Shown in pieces: positions 41,308 through 51,605 of a DNA stretch of 64,000 nucleotides. The position numbers and the translations under genes are program-made. The stretch is taken from assembly GCA_009746045.1 (NCBI GenBank), contig RPFO01000041.1:4466920-4530919 (forward strand), in the 5' to 3' direction. The notes under the pieces were generated by a model, which was not told the origin of the DNA, did no database searches, and was given only the letters and a program-made list of their open reading frames with translations. Numbering within the stretch: the first letter of the stretch is position 1; each line of letters opens with the position of its first letter. This DNA is from Mesostigma viride (lineage: Eukaryota; Streptophyta; Mesostigmatophyceae; Mesostigmatales; Mesostigmataceae).

Positions 41308-44300
41308 ATGGCCACCGCTACGTCCGCCTCTGTCATCTTTGCGGCTACCTCCTTGGCTGCGGCTCCGGCCAATGCCAAGCAGGCTGCCCAACGCCGTGCC
41401 TCCGCCCGGAGCGCGGCTGTTGCGCCAAAGGCCAGCTTCTCGGCCAAGGTAGGCCGCGCACCGGTTTTCGCGCACCGCTTTCTCAGGAAGTAGCGTTGCA
41501 TATCGATTGGAAAGAAGGATACTTAACGTAGCATGAATGTGGCGGCGTTATGATGAAGGTTTTTGATGCATGACAGATTGTGTCAAGAAAACAACCAAAA
41601 GAATGCAACCACCTGATGGCTCGCACTGGTCGGACAGCGTCGATGACCTCTGCGGCACTTGCTGCTCGCAATCGCCTTATATATGTCGATGGTCTTCCAC
41701 GCTTTCCTTGCAATGTTTTCAGGCCAGCTCCAGCGGCTTCATGGGCGCGTCGATGCCGGCCATGCAGGCCAGCCGTGCTCGTGTCGCCAGCAAGGCTGCC
41801 CCATCCCCAGTGCGGGCTGAGATCGGTGACACCCTGGTGGGTATAACGATAAATAATAATTGATATATGCTCGAGGCATGATGCTTGCTGTGTAAAATTG
41901 AACATGAAGGTCACTACAGCCCAGGGACGTCTGATACGCCAAGGGTTGCCAATATTTGCTCAAATGAGTGGCAGTGCTGTCTCTCGGAGGCTGCCATCCT
42001 CATTAGCGCAATGACCCATTTCAGATTAACTTGTATCGCAGCAGGAGGTCGACCTGCAGAGGAACTGCAAGGCCAGTACAGCATCATATGACCTAAGATC
42101 TGTGTGTAACCTACTTGCAATCCCGAGGCTAGCTAGTAGTGGATATCCAGGATGTGGATTGCCATCTGCAATTCGTAGACACGGGATAATGTGGCTCTGT
42201 GGAAATTCCCTGCTTGACCCCCCTTCCTATTCCATTTCCCCCTCCACTCTCCCCAGTTCATGGACCCCTCCTTGTTTGTAGTTTGCTCTCATGTCATCCC
42301 CCTCGCAATTTTCCCATTCAAACCATGTTCAAACAGGTTATTCCGAGAGATGAATGTAACGTTGCAAGCACACCCCATAGCATCCACACACCCCTGACAT
42401 CCTCTGTCTATCTGCGTCTCCGCGTCCCGCCCTCCTCCCACCCCCTTGCCCCCCCCCCACCCCCACCCCCGCAGGAGGAGTTCCTGGTGAAGGCGACCCC
42501 TAACCCCAAGCTGCGCCAGATGATGCAGTCCCTGGGCGAGGCCCTGCGCACGATCGCTTTCAAGGTCCGCACCGCCTCTTGCTCCCAGATCTCCTGCACC
42601 AACACCTTCGGTGACGAGCAGCTGGCCGTCGACGTGCTCGCCGACAAGCTGATGTTTGAGGTGAGAATATTGGGGGGTAAGCACAAGGGGCGCTGCCGTG
42701 GCTACAAATCATGTACCTAAATATATAGATGGATATGTTTTGTAGTTTGCTTTCGCCACCCTCCTCATGTTTGAGGGAAGCGCGGTTACGAAGAGGGCCC
42801 GGCGCAATTGCATTCTTATGCGAGGGTGCGCCCACTTGCATGAGTGCTCATGGTGGAGATCGTCTACGCTGTGCGTAAGAGCGGCGTGCACATGCTGTGC
42901 GCCATCCTGGTGCGTGGGCCGCTCATTCTGAAGAAACGCCAACCGACGCTACAGTAGCTGTGTAAGGAAGGGGGCTTTGGGCGGGCATTTTCTATTACTG
43001 CCTTTTTGTTCTTGTTGTCTAGTCGTTGGGTTGTACATTGGGGCCATGAGCTACCAACCCTGGGTCCCTGGCAAGCACCCGCGGAGTCAGACCCACGCAG
43101 TTGGGGGATGTTTTATCTCTTCCCTACCCTTTTCCGCCCGCCCACCCTCCTTCCTTACCCAATGCTTCCCTGCTATTGCCCATAATTGCGCACCTTTGGC
43201 CCACCACAGTACACCCACGCTATGCTTTGCCTGTCCCGCTAGCCACATGGTCATGTATCGTTATGGTTACTAACCATCCTTTTCATTTTTGCAATGCTGC
43301 ATATCAGTCCCACATTAAGACATTCACTTACTGACACGTGACTGCGTCACGTGATCATAAATCCTCATCGTCCTACACGCCCACGTCCCTTGTTGCCCCA
43401 ACTTGCCGGCTGACCTGTCACCCCTCGCCATGCCCTGCTCCTGCAGCTGTCGTTGTACCTCGCGACGCACTGCTCCCACATGGCCCCTTGCCGCTCCTTG
43501 CCGCTCTCTGCCTACTTCCCCCCCTCTGCCGTCTTCGCCTCTTTGCCCCTCTCGTCTTGCTGGAAGTCCGCAACGCTCATGTCACGTCACGCTACGCGGC
43601 GTTCGCACATGGCCACCCACGGCCCTGTCTGCTGCCCACCTTGCACTTGTCTTAACGTCTGCATCGTTCTCCTTGCTTCCTCATTCTCGCCTCCCCCTTG
43701 TCACCGCAGGCTTGCCGCTACTCGGGCGTGTGCCTGAGCGCCTGCTCTGAGGAGGTGCCCGAGATCGTCAAGATGGGTTCCGGCGAGGACGGTGAGTGCT
43801 AAAAATAGAAACCAAATGCAACCCTGTTTCTTTGTGCCCAAGGTTGTGTAGATGGGCTCTGGTGAGGACTGAAAATTCCCTATTACTAGATATTCCTAGT
43901 CAATACATGAAGTAAATACTGCTGTTAGCAATTCCTAGTAAATGAAGTAATTACTCTACATGCAGTAAATACTACTATTAGCAGTTCCTAGTAAATACAT
44001 GTATAATACTAGAGTGTCAATTTGGGTGTCTGGTGAGGACGGTGACTTAGGTATAGGTAGAAAGCGATACCATCCACCCTTGACCGCATAACTCGTGGGT
44101 GGTCTGTCAGCCCTCTTGCAGCGGGCGAAACCCTTTTGGGAGCCTATTCCCTTGCCCGTGTTTGCATGGGGTCACATATAGAGTGTGTTCAACCTCTCAG
44201 GCATGGGCTGACATTTAGGCGCTGGGGCCAGCCTCATCGTGGCCCCGCATTATTTCTGCTCTGCACTGTCCACCCCTCCGCCCACCCTGCCATCCTGCGG

Positions 44301-45187
44301 GCTGGTTGTAAGACCTGTAGGACACATATGTCTAACACCCTGTACCTTGTCTGGCACACCTATTAAGTGGCCTTGTGTGCCTAGCATACCTTTTTAAGTG
44401 ACCTGATGTACGTAACGTACCTACCAAGTGACCTTTTGATATATCTGGCACCTTGACTTAATGTGTCCGTGGTGGCATCGCCTGGTGTCTGCCATCATCC
44501 CCCCCCTTTCGCCCCCCCCCCCCTGCAGGTTTCTCCGTCGCGTTTGACCCGCTGGACGGCTCCTCCATTGTCGACACCAACTTCACAGTCGGCACCATCT
44601 TCGGCGTGTGGCCCGGCTCCAAGCTTACGGGCATCAAGGGCAGCCAGCTGGCGGCATCCGGCATGGGCGTGTACGGCCCCCGCACCACCTACGTGCTGTC
44701 CATCGCCGGTTTCCCGGGCACCCACGAGTTCCTGCTCATCGACGAGGGCAAGTGGATCCACGTTAAGGAGACGACTGAGATCAAGGAGGGCAAGCTCTTC
44801 TCCCCGGGCAACCTGCGTGCCACGTTCGACAACCCCAACTACGAGAAGCTGGTCAGCTACTGGATTGGCGAGAAGTACACGCTGCGCTACACGGGCGGCA
44901 TGGTGCCCGACGTTGGCCAGATCATCGTCAAGGAGAAGGGCGTCTTCTGCAACGCGTCCTCTCCCTCGACCAAGACCAAGCTGCGCATGGTCTTTGAGGT
45001 CGCCCCGCTCGCATACCTGATCGAGAAGGCCGGCGGCTATTCCAGCAACGGCACCATGTCCATCCTGGACATCCCCATCAACACCGTCAACGACGTCTCG
45101 CAGGTGTGCTACGGCTCCAAGAACGAGGTGCGCCGCTTTGAGGAGTACATCGTGGGTGCGTCTCGCATCCCCGCCGAGTCTGCGTAA
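41308..45187 (+). CDS. SBPase: Sedoheptulose-1,7-bisphosphatase, chloroplast precursor, 5 exons
   Basis: Exons: 41308-41448, 41723-41836, 42475-42660, 43710-43791, 44529-45187 (stop TAA). All introns are GT-AG and the joined length is 1182 nt (393 aa), the usual size for plant SBPase. The Ala/Ser/Arg-rich N-terminus (about 80 residues) is a plastid transit peptide, and the mature part begins near [16 protein letters not shown]. Family signatures: [49 protein letters not shown] (metal site, exon 4-5 junction), [18 protein letters not shown] and [10 protein letters not shown]. The enzyme removes the C1 phosphate of sedoheptulose-1,7-bisphosphate in the Calvin cycle. Cysteines in CRYSGVC may be the thioredoxin-regulated pair known in plants. 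GC-rich codon use matches a highly expressed host gene. It is transcribed away from the carrier gene. Start chosen: the first ATG, in a CAGCCATGGCC context. Confidence 0.96.
43332..43372 (-). repeat. Orphan LINE B-type 3' hairpin in SBPase intron 3
   Basis: GACACGTGACTGCGTCACGTG then AT/AGCATAAATCCTCA is shared with the 3' end of LINE B (22933-22968). Without an attached ORF it is probably a severely truncated insertion within the intron. A weaker version is at 33117-33152 in carrier intron 5. Confidence 0.6.
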
Positions 45188-46250
45188 ATCATAACCTTAT
45201 CACGTGGACACAACTACCTCGCGCCAACGACGAGGCGGGTCACGCTTTTTTCTGACCCAACGCCTGTCAGCGCACTTTTAATAGAAAACTGAAAACGGTA
45301 ACTATATAGATGTAGGTATCGCCTGATGGACCTGGCAGGGTATGCCTAGCCTGTTGACACCCGTGCCTCTGGTATGCGTCGGGGAAGAGGGCAGCTGAAG
45401 CTTGTTTACCCAGATTGTAGGCGCCTGTGCTCATGTCGTTGCCAACACACATTTGAAATAAACGCAGTGGAAAACTGCCCTGTTTTTGTGTTGCGCTTCA
45501 AAGCAAACATGCCATCCACGGGCTGTCTTTTAAGAAATGGAAAATTTTCATTACAACTGTTGTCCTGCATTTTGCATTGCACATCAGCAGAAGTGTATCG
45601 AGTAGGTCATCTACCAGTGTTTCTAATAAGGGTTTTTGGCACATGCATGCGTCAGTTGGCTGACCGACATTGGCGGCACTCGAGAGATTCCGGGGACATG
45701 GATTTCTTTCCATTTCCTGTTGATTTCTGGTTCCCGGCCTTGGGCGCGGCGCCTTGAACCTGGACTGGTCCAGATCTGACTGGAATTTGTTCGCAAAGGT
45801 CGGTCACGACCAACCTTTGGGAACAAATTTTGTTCATGCCCAGAGAATCTTGGTGAGACGGGATACCTTGCGCGCGCCGGTTTTCCTGTCACAGTTGTAC
45901 GATCGTGTCGTACGCCTGCAAAACATTTTTGCATGCCACATCACCATTCGGCTTTGGCGAGCACAGAATCAAGACCCCAAACGGGATCTTGCTTTCCGGT
46001 TACGATGCAGACGATTATGATGCAGGCGATATTTGTTTAAACTTTTGTGTAATTATTTTTTCTAATGAGATTAGCATAGTACTCCGTGGCATGCCTTTGT
46101 GCATGACACGCAAGTACTTACTTACTTACTTCCTTTCCGGTTACACGGAAGCTTGAGCTAAAAGCAGCTCGCGGGCCAAAAGTTGTTCAAATCCCGTTCA
46201 CAACCCAAACCGGTAGCGGAAACGAAAATGGTTCTCCGGAATCTCTCGAC
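45188..46250. other. Intergenic region downstream of SBPase
   Basis: No gene recognised. AAATAAA-like sequence near 45455 could be part of the 3' end signal, but this is not certain. 45690-45880 holds short inverted repeats (GGTCGTGACC, GGTCGGTCACGACC). 46050-46135 is a copy of the dispersed repeat at 30196-30282. Confidence 0.4.
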
Positions 46251-46251
46251 T

Positions 46252-46873
46252 CGGTCTGGCCAGCCCAGCGGCTTGGCCAGCCGGGGCGGCATATCCTGAC
46301 CTGGCCTGGCCCCAAGGACATTCCTAGAACCATTGGTAAACCTGCCATGAACTATACACAGCAGTTGCTGGCCGACACAGTGGTCCCAGCAAAGTTGAAA
46401 ACCGCATTCCCTCCCTCTCTCTTGCTTGGACTGCTATGCAGAACAAGCAGAGGTGGCAGACCCTTGTCCAGGCTCACACGCCAGCCCCTGTGGGCATGCA
46501 AGCCCCCCCCCCCCCCCAGGAGGAAGGGGCGCTTTGCTTAGTAGTTAGGATTTTCTAGAGTAGTTAGGATTTTCTAGATTAGCTGAGACGAAGTTAGCTT
46601 AGTTAGGTTTCGCGGCTTTGCTCAGCTCCATCCATCAAGCAAGGGAATTAATTAATTAATTAATTAAAATCATAGCTCCGTGGGGAGCATATGTAACACA
46701 TAGCCCTGAGAAAGGGGCATCTATGGGTTTGTAATACAATCAGGGCGACAACCTGCAGGTGTAGGATGTACAACTATCACCTGCTCTGGGTGCACTAGGT
46801 GCACCTGCAAGCAAGCAAGCAAGCAAGGGAATACGTGCTACATGATCTCCCAACGGAGTCATTAATTAATTAA
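46252..46873 (+). pseudogene. LINE D 3' fragment, plus strand
   Basis: Homologous to the 3' end of LINE A in inverted orientation: GGCCAGCCGGGGCGGCATAT, CTGGCCCCAAGGACATTCCT, then CATGAACTATACACAGCAG (reading MNYTQQLLADTVVPA, LINE A MNYIQMLLADLVVPA). The 3' UTR carries GGATTTTCTAGA and CCATCCATCAAGCAAGGGA. A 46640-46805 block intervenes, after which ATACGTGCTACATGATCTCCCAACGGAG completes the end and a TTAATTAATTAA tail follows. piggyBac then begins in that tail. Confidence 0.75.
46675..46857. repeat. 183-bp segment bounded by inverted CTCCGTxGGGAG ends
   Basis: The left end CTCCGTGGGGAGCATATGTAACAC and right end (reverse complement CTCCGTTGGGAGATCATGTAGCAC) form ~24-bp inverted repeats within the LINE D 3' end. 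This reads either as an opposite-strand non-LTR 3' end inserted in LINE D, or as a small foldback. AAGCAAGCAAGCAAGC lies inside. Confidence 0.5.
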
Positions 46874-46877
46874 TTAA

Positions 46878-49757
46878 CCCTTAGTCGGGAAACTACCCGA
46901 CCTGTCGGGTAGTTTGACTAACGGTCAAATTTCGCGCCGCGCCGAGAGCGCCGCGCCACTTGTGACGGATGACAGTTGTCCGGTGGGTCTGGGGACACTT
47001 AGGGACGAAGGTGATGCATTGGTTTGGGGGTAATATCCGCCATAGCCGTGAAATTATAGGGCTGTTATCACAGGGGGTCACGTGACTTTGGCGGGAAAAT
47101 TTCGACCGAACGCGCGCGCGCGGATATGGCGGATGCGCTCAAAAAAACTTGGCTAGGGCGAGTTTTGCGCGTCGACGGAAAGGAATTTAACACTACGGAC
47201 ACTTACGCAGGCTGTGTGACCGATATCGTGTACTCAGGAGGCAAGGCTAGGTATAAATTCTGCCTCCATTTCGATGATGATGGCAAGGATATCTGGTACG
47301 CTCTTGACCAGGTTGAAAAGTGGTGGGCAGAGCAGGGCAGCCGAAGCTTTCGCGAGGCAGGCGATGGTTCCGATTCCTGCCAGTCAGATTCGTCTGCAGG
47401 CAGTGACGAACTCTCGGATGCGAGTGCTGCAGACAGTAATGCGCAAGGCAGCGGTGGTGATGAAGACGATGGTGTCGAGGACGGGGATGGTGAGCCACGA
47501 CCAAAGCGTGGCCGGCCTGCTGGGTCTCGCGGCCGGGGTAGGGGGCGGTCCCGTGGCCGGGGCAGGCCTGCACAGGGCCGGGGCAACCAAGAAGCCTCCG
47601 AGTTCGCCTGGGAATCGGAAGATATCGAGACAACTGAGGCAGGGAACATCGGCGCTGCAAGAATGTGGAAGGATTACGCCAAGCTCTCTGTAGCAGGCTT
47701 TTTCTTCTTGCTGCTCGAGATGTCTTTCATCACCAAGATCGCCGAGTGGACCAACCTCAAGGCTCAGCAGCGCTTTGACAAGCTCGCTGCGCAGGGCAAG
47801 GCTGGGCGTGCATGGACCAAGACCTATGCAAGTGATATCCTTCGCTTTTTTGCATGCCTCATCATCATGTCCATTCACTGGCAAAATGGAGCCTTTGCAC
47901 CCTTCTGGAGTGCTGATCCTTACGTGGGCCTTTCAGCCATCAGTGCAATTATGACTTTCACCAGATTTCAAGACATTCTTCGCAACCTGTCAGTTAGGGA
48001 CCCCACGGAGAGCAGGCCAGCCAAGGGGGAGGAGGGCTATGATCCATTGTGGTATGCTAGGGTCATGATTGAGCGCGTGCAGAAGCGGCTGCTAGTGGTG
48101 TTTCGGCCCAGCGGGGTGGTCACAGTCGATGAGTCAATGCAGTTTCAAAAGTCCAAGTGCGAGATCAGGCAGTACTGCAAGGATAAGCCATCACGGAGTC
48201 GCTGGGGGGTGAAGCATTGGGCTCTAGCCTGTGGCAGCACTGGCATTCTTGTTTACTTCATCCCGTACCTCGGTGGTGGCGTATGGCCGATAGGCTGCCC
48301 AACCCAGGAGGAGCTGGATTTCTTTGCTGCTGCTAGTGGTATCGGGTCCTGCTGGGTGGCTGCCCTAGTTCACGCTTGCAAGGGTGTCTTGCAGCCTGCC
48401 TCCACCATTGTCGCTGACAACCTCTTTAGTTCTGTAAAGCTAGTCGAGTGGCTGGGCTCGAAGGGTTACACCTTTGTGGGCACTGTGAGGAAGAGCAGGA
48501 CATGCTACCCTCGTGACATAAACATTACTGAACAGGAGGCAAAAGCACAAGGGCTGAGGCGTGGCAACACCTTGCATCGCATGCTAGCATTGCCAGGTGG
48601 CAAAGTGGTGACTGCCCTTACGTACATCGACAGCAAGGTCGTCCGGTTCTACTCATCACGACACGCGAGCCCTGCCCAGGACCCCTCCAACAAGAAGAAG
48701 CGCTGGAACAAGGCAACGGGTGCTTACGAGGACGTGCACATTCCCAAGATCAAGCACTTCTATGATCAACATAAAAGCGGTGTGGACAGATTTGATCAAG
48801 TGGCTTCGTACTACCACATGGAACTCGTTACCAGGCGCCCATGGCAGCGTACATTTTTCTGGTTGCTGAACCTCGTGGTGGTGACAGCCTACAAGTATCA
48901 GCAGCTAGTAAGGGGGGAAAATGCTTTCTTTAGCCAACTTGAATTCAGGGCACAACTGGCCAGGGAGTTGTTAGAAAAGGCAGATGCCCTGGACCAGCAG
49001 GCTCGGCGCGGGCCAGTTCGCGAGGCCGGTACCTGGAGAAGGCCTGCAGCCACGTTCCCTGAGGCTGCCACACATGCTCCCGGTCTTAGTGCTGTGACAA
49101 ACAGATGTGCTGCATGCAAACAAAAGAGCAACATCACTAGAATTTGTGTTGGATGCAACGTGCACCTGCATCCCGAGCCTGGCTGCTGGGCGCACTGGCA
49201 CAACCAGGTCCAGGGCAACTTTTGCCGGTCCTAGGGTGATGTTTGAGCCACCACCGGCTTGTGTTATTGCACATCATGTTTATTTGACAGTGACAACATG
49301 TTTATGGCACTAGAACATATGTAAAACATCATGCAAGCCATGCAAGGGTTGACATACCAATTTCCCTGTTTTTGGCTGCTCGTAGTCATCTGCCAATATG
49401 AACGTGATATAAGCATTATAATGCAATTCTGAGTGCACCCCCCCCAGTTGGGGACCTTTGGACTACCTGTCTACACTATCCAGCCATGCATTTGTGGTTC
49501 AGAACCATCCTAAAGATTTGAGGTGGGGGTTAACTTTTTCTTGCGCGAAAAAGTTCGTCTTTTGTCCAACTTTGACAGTAAATATCTTGCAAACCACTTT
49601 ATGTACTCAAGATATTATTGCATATTCTGAAAGCCCTTGAAGTGTAGATGTTCCTAGCACCTGGGTTGAGGGTATTTGGAGTTGTGGTCTGTGAGTTATG
49701 ATTTTTTTTTATTTTCAGGGGTCTGGAAGTGCCAAAAATGGTCCTCCCGACTAAGGG
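46878..49757 (+). mobile_element. Complete piggyBac DNA transposon
   Basis: Perfect 13-bp terminal inverted repeats CCCTTAGTCGGGA (46878-46890) and TCCCGACTAAGGG (49745-49757) flanked by TTAA on both sides (46874-46877 and 49758-49761), the piggyBac signature. A subterminal palindrome AAACTACCCGAC-CT-GTCGGGTAGTTT lies at 46890-46915. One uninterrupted transposase gene is inside. The target TTAA belongs to the tail of LINE D. The intact ORF and ends suggest recent, possibly active, insertion. Confidence 0.95.
47126..49234 (+). CDS. piggyBac transposase, 702 aa
   Basis: A DDE transposase of the piggyBac (DDE_Tnp_1_7) family that cuts and pastes the element at TTAA. The ATG at 47126 is the first in a long open frame ending in TAG. 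The catalytic acidic residues are visible: VTVDESMQ (Asp about 335), IVADNLFSSV (Asp about 431) and SGVDRFDQ (Asp about 554/557). The C-terminus has a Cys/His cluster (CAACKQK...CVGCNVHLH...CWAHWH, residues about 659-695), the DNA-binding zinc domain typical of the family. The N-terminus differs from well-known members. Residues 1-70 (GRVLRVDGKEF, YKFCLHFDDDGKDIWYAL) look like a Tudor/agenet-type fold by pattern. An acidic stretch and an RGRGRGRSRGRGRP AT-hook-like tract (about 128-155) follow. No stops or frameshifts were seen. Confidence 0.95.
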   Translation: MADALKKTWLGRVLRVDGKEFNTTDTYAGCVTDIVYSGGKARYKFCLHFDDDGKDIWYALDQVEKWWAEQGSRSFREAGDGSDSCQSDSSAGSDELSDASAADSNAQGSGGDEDDGVEDGDGEPRPKRGRPAGSRGRGRGRSRGRGRPAQGRGNQEASEFAWESEDIETTEAGNIGAARMWKDYAKLSVAGFFFLLLEMSFITKIAEWTNLKAQQRFDKLAAQGKAGRAWTKTYASDILRFFACLIIMSIHWQNGAFAPFWSADPYVGLSAISAIMTFTRFQDILRNLSVRDPTESRPAKGEEGYDPLWYARVMIERVQKRLLVVFRPSGVVTVDESMQFQKSKCEIRQYCKDKPSRSRWGVKHWALACGSTGILVYFIPYLGGGVWPIGCPTQEELDFFAAASGIGSCWVAALVHACKGVLQPASTIVADNLFSSVKLVEWLGSKGYTFVGTVRKSRTCYPRDINITEQEAKAQGLRRGNTLHRMLALPGGKVVTALTYIDSKVVRFYSSRHASPAQDPSNKKKRWNKATGAYEDVHIPKIKHFYDQHKSGVDRFDQVASYYHMELVTRRPWQRTFFWLLNLVVVTAYKYQQLVRGENAFFSQLEFRAQLARELLEKADALDQQARRGPVREAGTWRRPAATFPEAATHAPGLSAVTNRCAACKQKSNITRICVGCNVHLHPEPGCWAHWHNQVQGNFCRS

Positions 49758-49761
49758 TTAA

Positions 49762-50190
49762 TTATTTAGGAACATAACTGGTTGTCTCCTTGATAACTCC
49801 GTTGGGAGTATATGTAGCACATAGCCCAGAGAAGGGGCATATGGCCTATCATACATTCTAAGCTACTTCCTGCAAGGGTGGGAATGTAAACGACCCTTGC
49901 TCTAGGTGCACCAGGGCACTTGCAGCCCCATGATGTTCAAGCTATGCCCAGCTAAGGGGGAGCCTGTCATGGGGGGGAAGATCAGCATAGCTATACAAAA
50001 GCTAGGTGATGGCGTCTCAGCAGAGAGTTACTCCCTGCATGGGCACGGCATAATTAAATAAAGCTAGGCATCATCTGGAGGGTGGCTCATCATAGGCACA
50101 CATGTACATGACTAAAAAGGCTAGGCCTCAGCTGGTATAGTGCCTGTAGGAGGCGTACATGTACATGTCCTCCGGCTTTTTATTATCAAC
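49762..50190 (-). mobile_element. Non-LTR 3' end remnant, minus orientation
   Basis: Begins (its 3' end) with AACTCCGTTGGGAG, then ATGTAGCACATAGCCC, AAGGGGCATATGGCC, GCAAGGGTGGGAATGTAA, and ends with GGCGTACATGTACATGTCC. It is the inverted partner of 28398-28776. No ORF was recognised. Confidence 0.65.
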
Positions 50191-50192
50191 AT

Positions 50193-50990
50193 CACTCCGT
50201 TGGGAGTCAATGTAGCACATATCCCTGAGAAGGGGCATATGGCTTTTAATACATCCTAGGCTACTTCATGCAAGGGTGGGAATGTAAGCTACCCGTGCTC
50301 TAGGTGCACCAGGGCACCCGCACCACCATGCTGTCTCAGGTTCAACCCGCCTAAGGGGGGGATCCTGGCACGGGGGAGGAAGATCATCATGGCTATACAA
50401 GAGCTAGGGCATGGCTTCTCGACAGAGAGCATCTCTCTGCATGGCATAGCATGGCTAAATTCTTAATGCAACATCCATGGGGGTCCCATTATAGGCATGG
50501 CTTGGCTAAGTTCTGAAGGCAACATCCATGGGGGCCATTGTGGGCGCACATGCGCGTGGGCCACAGGCTAGGCTAAGCCTGACTAATCTACACTACTGGT
50601 ATATATATTCCTAGATATGGTATAGAGCTTTGACATGGCTCTGTATATAGGTTTATAGCTGGGCGTTTGCTTTGGTTTGAGTGATTTCACTCTGCTGTAA
50701 GTAATTATATTTTTAATATATATTCCTAGTCTGAGGTGGCAGGAGGGGGCTGCCAGGGCTTGTGGTCAATGTGGATGACCGCCCCCCTCCAGTACACCGG
50801 CCTCCCCCTTGCGCTCTGCCGGAGCTGAAGGTAGGTCGGCCATAGCTCGCGTCGCCGCTGTTGCTGGGCCAGGGTCAAGTCGTCGTCCAGCGTGAAGCGA
50901 GTCTCCGAGAGCTTCTTGCGGCATTTAAGAAACGCCAGCTTGTCCGCCATGTACTTAAAGGTGAGGAGCACGGGTGCCGGGTGTTACGTC
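50193..50990 (-). mobile_element. Non-LTR remnant with ORF1-like fragment (unit 1 of tandem duplication)
   Basis: A second, adjacent copy starting CTCCGTTGGGAGTCAATGTAGC. From 50261 it is repeated in tandem (50991-51605). Unit 1 has an extra ~115 bp (about 50615-50730) bounded by TATATTCCTAG on both sides, so either that block was inserted or unit 2 lost it. Confidence 0.65.
50726..50971 (-). pseudogene. LINE ORF1-like C-terminal fragment, 81 codons
   Basis: LLTFKYMADKLAFLKCRKKL, then FTLDDDLTLAQQQRRRELWP and YWRGAVIHID. The pattern resembles the C-terminal domain of L1-type ORF1 proteins (RRxLWP...R..G....W.G). The frame starts in the GTACTTAAAGG region and is probably a piece of a longer ORF1. 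It is duplicated at 51341-51586 with two differences. Confidence 0.5.
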
Positions 50991-51605
50991 CTACTTCATG
51001 CAAGGGTGGGAATGTAAGCTACCCGTGCTCTAGGTGCACCAGGGCACCCGCACCACCATGCTGTCTCAGGTTCAACCCGCCTAAGGGGGGGATCCTGGCA
51101 CGGGGGAGGAAGATCATCATGGCTATACAAGAGCTAGGGCATGGCTTCTCGACAGAGAGCATCTCTCTGCATGGCATAGCATGGCTAAATTCTTAATGCA
51201 ACATCCATGGGGGTCCCATTATAGGCATGGCTTGGCTAAGTTCTGAAGGCAACATCCATGGGGGCCATTGTGGGCGCACATGCGCGTGGGCCACAGGCTA
51301 GGCTAAGCCTGACTAATCTACACTACTGGTATATGTATTCCTAGTTTGAGGTGGCAGGAGGGGGCTGCCAGGGCTTGTGGTCAATGTGGATGACCGCCCC
51401 CCTCCAGTACACCGGCTTCCCCCTTGCGCTCTGCCGGAGCTGAAGGTAGGTCGGCCATAGCTCGCGTCGCCGCTGTTGCTGGGCCAGGGTCAAGTCGTCG
51501 TCCAGCGTGAAGCGAGTCTCCGAGAGCTTCTTGCGGCATTTAAGGAACGCCAGCTTGTCCGCCATGTACTTAAAGGTGAGGAGCACGGGTGCCGGGTGTT
51601 ACGTC
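50991..51605 (-). repeat. Tandem duplication, unit 2 of 50261-50990
   Basis: Offset 730 bp to the first part (50261-50614) and 614-615 bp to the second part. Nearly identical, with a handful of substitutions (for example TATATATTC/TATGTATTC). Carries the second copy of the ORF1-like fragment. Confidence 0.92.
51341..51586 (-). pseudogene. Second copy of the ORF1-like fragment
   Basis: 81 codons identical to 50726-50971 except GRPV/GKPV and the last residue. It arose by the tandem duplication. Function as above, by pattern only. Confidence 0.5.

Noticed and set aside
44463-45020. Arginine/serine-rich plus frame over SBPase exon 5
   Set aside because: Shadow frame of the SBPase coding exon.
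47203-47884. Minus-strand and alternate-frame ORFs across the piggyBac gene
   Set aside because: Shadows of the transposase reading frame in GC-rich sequence.
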